Assembly (NCBI GenBank): GCA_003820635.1
Contig: RPOS01000006.1
Location: 1-8,573, forward strand
DNA length: 8,573 nucleotides
Origin: Verrucomicrobiaceae bacterium
GTDB taxonomy: Bacteria > Verrucomicrobiota > Verrucomicrobiae > Verrucomicrobiales > Akkermansiaceae
Direction: 5' to 3'
The position numbers were made by a program, and so were the translations under genes. This document shows, piece after piece, positions 6,084 through 8,573 of the stretch. Positions within the stretch are counted from its first letter, which is position 1. Each line of letters begins with the position of its first letter. The notes beneath the pieces are model-generated. The model was not told the DNA's origin and ran no database searches. It saw nothing but the letters and a program-made list of their open reading frames with translations.

Positions 6084-6418
6084 TACGACACCTCGCGTCC
6101 AGAAGCCCGAATGTTGATGCTAGTTGCAGTGCCAGCAATCGTGCTGATAAACCCACCTGCCATCAGCACTTGCCCCACCAATTCAGGGAAAGTATAGACC
6201 TCATTGGGCTGCAACGTCTTGGTTTTGGTAATCAAATTCTGATTGCCCGCCGTATCCGCTGCCGTCACCAGATTGACCGAGATCGTTGCCGCTGTGCCGC
6301 TGTAGTTTGTAGCAGTGAATTTGTCGATGATAGTGGTCACACCCGACGCGGTGTATTGCGTCGTTTGTGTGTTTTCGGCAATTTTTGCCGGGATCAGAAC
6401 TTTTACTGTGATTGTCAT
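6083..6418 (-). CDS. Small beta-rich virion-associated protein, function unknown
   Basis: The 111-aa protein begins MTITVKVLIPAKIAENTQTT. It alternates Thr/Val/Ile-rich strands (TTIIDKFTATNYSG, TISVNLVTAAD, ITKTKTLQPNEVYTF) and ends in ISTIAGTATSINIRASGREVS. The pattern suggests an all-beta sandwich of about 100 residues. Similar short proteins (VTVK..IPAK.AE..QTTQYTA, ..ELVG..L..GDFIST.AG.A....RASGREI) occur among phage structural genes, but I know of no assigned function. It sits between the tailspike and the ejection proteins, so a structural or decoration role at the head or tail is likely. AAGGAC gives a good ribosome binding site 6 bases before the ATG, downstream of a stem-loop in the 43-bp gap. 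The stop overlaps the next start (TAATG). Confidence 0.65.
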   Translation of the reverse strand: MTITVKVLIPAKIAENTQTTQYTASGVTTIIDKFTATNYSGTAATISVNLVTAADTAGNQNLITKTKTLQPNEVYTFPELVGQVLMAGGFISTIAGTATSINIRASGREVS

Positions 6419-6434
6419 GGTTTGTCCTTAAACA

Positions 6435-6454
6435 ACTGAACTAATACGTTCAGT
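6435..6454 (-). terminator. Stem-loop in the only late-operon gap: weak terminator or processing site
   Basis: ACTGAAC and GTTCAGT form a perfect 7-bp stem with a 6-nt AT-rich loop, between the tailspike stop and the 111-aa gene start. On the transcript it is followed by the short U-rich stretch UUGUUU and then by the AAGGAC ribosome binding site. The stem has little GC, so termination would be partial at best. It might instead set mRNA processing, or the relative level of tailspike and downstream genes. Confidence 0.45.
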
Positions 6455-6460
6455 GAAACT

Positions 6461-6477
6461 TTTACAGTCCTTGCCAA
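6461..6477. repeat. Direct repeat, copy at the 3' end of the tailspike gene
   Basis: TTTACAGTCC followed directly by TTGCCAA (plus strand) covers the last codons and stop of the tailspike gene. The same two blocks, separated by 5 extra bases, lie just upstream of the tailspike start at 8165-8186. Confidence 0.7.
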
Positions 6478-8165
6478 TCCGCAGCAGTGACCCCTGTGGC
6501 TTTGAACCAAAGATTGCTTGTTGTGTTCAAAACTTCCTCACCAACAAACTTGGGGGTTAGCACACCAACAGGAGTGCCAGCGTTTGTTCTGTATCCAATC
6601 TGACCGCCTTTTGTAACCCAAGTGCCCGGAGTTCCGGCTACCGCGCAATAGTATCCAAACGGATCGCCAACAACTAATGCGTCTGGTTGCGTCTCATCAC
6701 CAAGTTGCCAAGTCCCTGTTGTTGGCGCTGAGTTTCTGTAGTCAATGTATTTTCCGAGTTTTTTATCGGATAGCCTAGATCCTGCATAAGAAGCAATTTG
6801 TCTGCGCCCTCCAGATACAAGCGCATCGCTTCTAATAAGACCACTGTCAGTTATAAAACCAAGTGCTTCCACCCATACGTCAGTACCAGAAGCATCTGCC
6901 AGAACACCATACAAAGTTCCGCTGTTAATGCTGCCCTGCTCTCTTCCTGAAACTGTAATTTGGCCGCTAGTGCCACCAATGCGAACTACAGAAGAAGTAC
7001 CGGAAAAAGTATTGGCGTAAGAAGTAATTCCGAGCAATTCAGATGAAATACATGAATTTGATTCAACCAAGTGCGTTCCCGCGATGACATTTGCTTCGGT
7101 GTAGAACCCATTCACAGAAAACGCGGTGCAGCCAACAATCAATAGTGCTCGCCCGCTGCACTTATCAACCGCGCAATTAACAAGAGAAAGCCCGCCTGTT
7201 TGATACTGAAACAGCATTCCTTTTGATGACGTATTTGCGCCAATGGTTGATTGCAAAACATAGCAATTAACCAGTGTGTTTGTTGTCATTCCAACGCTAC
7301 CAGCGTTTGAAATATAAATGCCCCAGTCGTAAGCGTCCAGAACACGAACAGCCGTTATCATCGCCATATAAACGAAAGGATCGGCTGCATCCACGTCGTT
7401 ACCGAGCGCCACGCCTCGATAAGCCTTGTTAATGAGGATGTTGGATATAACACCTTCAAACGCGCCCTTGTTGAACAAAATGCCTACCGCACTGGTGTCT
7501 GCTACGCCTTGTTGCGTAACGTAGTCAATGTTGAGATCAGAAATTGTCCAACGCGAAGATCTGATACGAATGCAACGGGTGTTTTGCGCCGGATAAATCG
7601 TATTGCCGTTGCCGTATATTTTTTGGTTGAAGCCAATATCAATAGGCGCAGAAGTGTAATAGTCTGCATCTAAGTTGATATAGCCGCATTGAGTCAAACA
7701 GGCTGCAAATGCGGTATTGTTGGCTAGCTTTGCAGCGGTAGAAGAATCATTAGCTATCGCACCAAAGTCTTTCACACTAACTGTCTGACGCAATTTGGCT
7801 TGAACAGTCGTAGCGACTGCGCCGGTGCCGGATTGCAAGAACCCCACCAAAGCAGAGCCACCAGACTCGGACAAGTCGGCAAGTGCCTGAACGCTGGCGC
7901 TGACGATGTTATCCACCGTCCAGATTTCAACGTCTGTCGAAGTGGTCAGTTTGAGCTTGTATGACGCCACCCCAAGCCAGATTCCAGCTTCGCCGCGGCT
8001 ATCCAGAATCACCGGATTGGTGTTCGGCGTTGTGCCGCTCTCATCCGTGTAAGTTGTCAGCGGCGTCGTAGTGCCAGCGGCGTAGGTATAGACCTTGCCG
8101 CCAGATAGCGGGTTGCCGTTGGCATCCAGGAATTGCTGCTTAGGTGTTGGAGTGAGCGTCGTCAT
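6462..8165 (-). CDS. Tailspike / receptor-binding protein with head-binding adaptor and beta-helix
   Basis: The 567-aa protein opens with the adaptor typical of phage tailspikes: TPTPKQQFLDANGNPLSGGKV, then YTDESGTTPNTNPVILDSRGEAGIWLG (residues about 5-66). This anchors the spike to the virion. A neck follows with GFLQSGTGAVATTVQAKLRQ and VSVKDFGAIAND (108-140), the usual entry to a pectate-lyase-like parallel beta-helix. Residues about 150-440 have the repeating short strands and turns of that fold (e.g. ISDLNIDYVT, GVALGNDVDA, SLVNCAVDKC). The C-terminal part (480-567) has TGTWQLGDETQPDA, GYYCAVAGTPGTWVTKGGQIG and a final TAADWQGL, a module common at tailspike and tail-fibre ends. Any glycan depolymerase activity is plausible but no catalytic pair can be assigned by eye. 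AAAGGGA lies 6 bases before the start. The gene is bracketed by a short direct repeat. Confidence 0.9.
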   Translation of the reverse strand: MTTLTPTPKQQFLDANGNPLSGGKVYTYAAGTTTPLTTYTDESGTTPNTNPVILDSRGEAGIWLGVASYKLKLTTSTDVEIWTVDNIVSASVQALADLSESGGSALVGFLQSGTGAVATTVQAKLRQTVSVKDFGAIANDSSTAAKLANNTAFAACLTQCGYINLDADYYTSAPIDIGFNQKIYGNGNTIYPAQNTRCIRIRSSRWTISDLNIDYVTQQGVADTSAVGILFNKGAFEGVISNILINKAYRGVALGNDVDAADPFVYMAMITAVRVLDAYDWGIYISNAGSVGMTTNTLVNCYVLQSTIGANTSSKGMLFQYQTGGLSLVNCAVDKCSGRALLIVGCTAFSVNGFYTEANVIAGTHLVESNSCISSELLGITSYANTFSGTSSVVRIGGTSGQITVSGREQGSINSGTLYGVLADASGTDVWVEALGFITDSGLIRSDALVSGGRRQIASYAGSRLSDKKLGKYIDYRNSAPTTGTWQLGDETQPDALVVGDPFGYYCAVAGTPGTWVTKGGQIGYRTNAGTPVGVLTPKFVGEEVLNTTSNLWFKATGVTAADWQGL

Positions 8166-8186
8166 TTACAGTCCCTTTATTGCCAA
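8165..8186. repeat. Direct repeat, copy upstream of the tailspike gene
   Basis: TTTACAGTCC, five extra bases CTTTA, then TTGCCAA (plus strand) span the tailspike start, its ribosome binding site and the end of the 106-aa gene. The outer blocks are identical to those at 6461-6477; the 5-base insert contains part of the Shine-Dalgarno and the upstream stop. Confidence 0.7.
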
Positions 8187-8497
8187 GGCGAAGGCAACAC
8201 TGCGTCTATCGGATTCTTCTGCAATTCAATCTGTTGGGCAATCGCAGCCTTATATGCTGCAACCTGTTCTGCCCCTAGCGCGGATTCTACCCAACCCTGC
8301 ACTTGTGCTTCAGTCAGATCATTATAGTGCGTAAAAACATCGCCGGGTGGCGGGACATTGATGCTGCCATAGACGTTCGCACTGTACGTATCTTCAGCGC
8401 CAGTCAAACGCCAATTGACTAGATAAACCACGTCTGTGAATCCACCTTCCGCAAGTTTGACCGACAGCGGCCCTAATATCCAAGTATATGTAATCAT
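8177..8497 (-). CDS. Small phage protein between two receptor-binding genes (DUF7936-like)
   Basis: The 106-aa protein starts MITYTWILGPLSVKLAEGGFTDVVYLVNWRL. A predicted beta part follows (YSANVYGSINVPPPGDVF, about 38-55). A helical part, LTEAQVQGWVESALGAEQV, then AIAQQIELQKNP (61-95), ends in LPSPWQ. The layout of a gG.T.VV..V.WRLTG beta half, an LTEAQV.GWVE..LG helix and a C-terminal PxPW is one I recall from a family of small proteins in environmental phage tail regions (DUF7936), with unknown function. It sits between a tail-fibre end and the tailspike, so a small tail structural protein or a fibre-assembly helper is a reasonable guess. The frame stays open to the window edge, but the ATG at 8497 is preferred because it begins just after the fibre stop. 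No strong Shine-Dalgarno is seen. Confidence 0.7.
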   Translation of the reverse strand: MITYTWILGPLSVKLAEGGFTDVVYLVNWRLTGAEDTYSANVYGSINVPPPGDVFTHYNDLTEAQVQGWVESALGAEQVAAYKAAIAQQIELQKNPIDAVLPSPWQ

Positions 8498-8499
8498 CG

Positions 8500-8573
8500 T
8501 TAGTTTGCCATCATGGTTATCCAGTTGGTACCGTCGCTCTGAATCATTGCAAACTTGCCCAAAGTAGCTGCAA
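8500..8573 (-). CDS. Tail fibre / receptor-binding protein, C-terminal end only
   Basis: The minus-strand frame entering from the right edge reads AATLGK followed by FAMIQSDGTNWITMMAN and a TAA at 8500-8502. The ending with xxxQSDGTNWxxM is typical of the extreme C-terminus of phage tail-fibre and tailspike-like proteins, where it closes a beta-rich receptor-binding tip. Only about 23 residues are visible, so the rest of the protein lies outside. The stop is 2 bases before the start of the 106-aa gene, which places it in the same operon. If correct, the phage has a second receptor-binding gene directly upstream of its tailspike. Confidence 0.65.
   Translation of the reverse strand, partial: AATLGKFAMIQSDGTNWITMMAN

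Noticed and set aside
8498..8572. Extension of the 106-aa frame to the right window edge
   Set aside because: The reading CSYFGQVCNDSERR has no family resemblance, while another frame there gives a typical tail-fibre C-terminus ending just before the ATG.
1..8573. CRISPR arrays, tRNA genes, rRNA, insertion sequences, attachment sites
   Set aside because: No regularly spaced repeats, cloverleaf-like segments, transposase motifs or integrase-linked att sequences were seen on either strand.

Overview
The window is part of a double-stranded DNA tailed-phage or prophage genome. It reads as the end of a late structural and lysis operon of a short-tailed (podovirus-like) phage of a Gram-negative host. 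The evidence is a beta-helix tailspike, three consecutive Ala/Gly/Gln-rich proteins resembling DNA-ejection (injection) proteins, and a compact M15-peptidase lysis cassette. There are no ribosomal, tRNA or host housekeeping genes. The gene style suggests an environmental, perhaps freshwater betaproteobacterial, phage, but that host assignment is only inference.

Plus strand, 1-1172: four short, overlapping genes. They are the end of a membrane protein (to 187), a 67-aa protein of the small phage W.PIE..P / W.PLP type (184-387), a 91-aa protein with an RGxxYGxF...NGDPxYxDN motif set (374-649), and a 182-aa HNH-type endonuclease-like protein with an extra Cys-rich C-terminus (624-1172). All are compact accessory phage genes, probably translated in a coupled way.

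Minus strand, 8573 down to 1176: one continuous late transcription unit, converging on the plus-strand block with only 3 bp between stop codons. In order of transcription it holds the C-terminus of a tail fibre (8500-8573, cut by the window edge), a 106-aa small phage protein (8177-8497), a 567-aa tailspike (6462-8165), a 111-aa beta-rich virion protein (6083-6418), and three ejection-type proteins of 364, 437 and 553 aa. It ends with a lysis cassette of a 76-aa membrane/coiled-coil protein, a 141-aa M15 endolysin and a 63-aa holin-like membrane protein. From 6083 to 1176 neighbouring genes overlap by 1-4 bp or are 1 bp apart, which implies tight translational coupling. The proposed logic is that fibres and tailspike bind the host, the ejection proteins are packaged and carry the DNA across the envelope, and the last three genes lyse the cell.

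The only real non-coding gap in the late operon is 43 bp (6419-6461) and holds a perfect stem-loop. No stretch over 300 bases lacks a gene. The most interesting signals are a split direct repeat bracketing the tailspike gene (a possible exchange boundary), a 9-bp GNRA-capped hairpin early in the 553-aa gene, the P22-like order of the ejection trio, and an unusual three-gene lysis module with no recognisable spanin pair.
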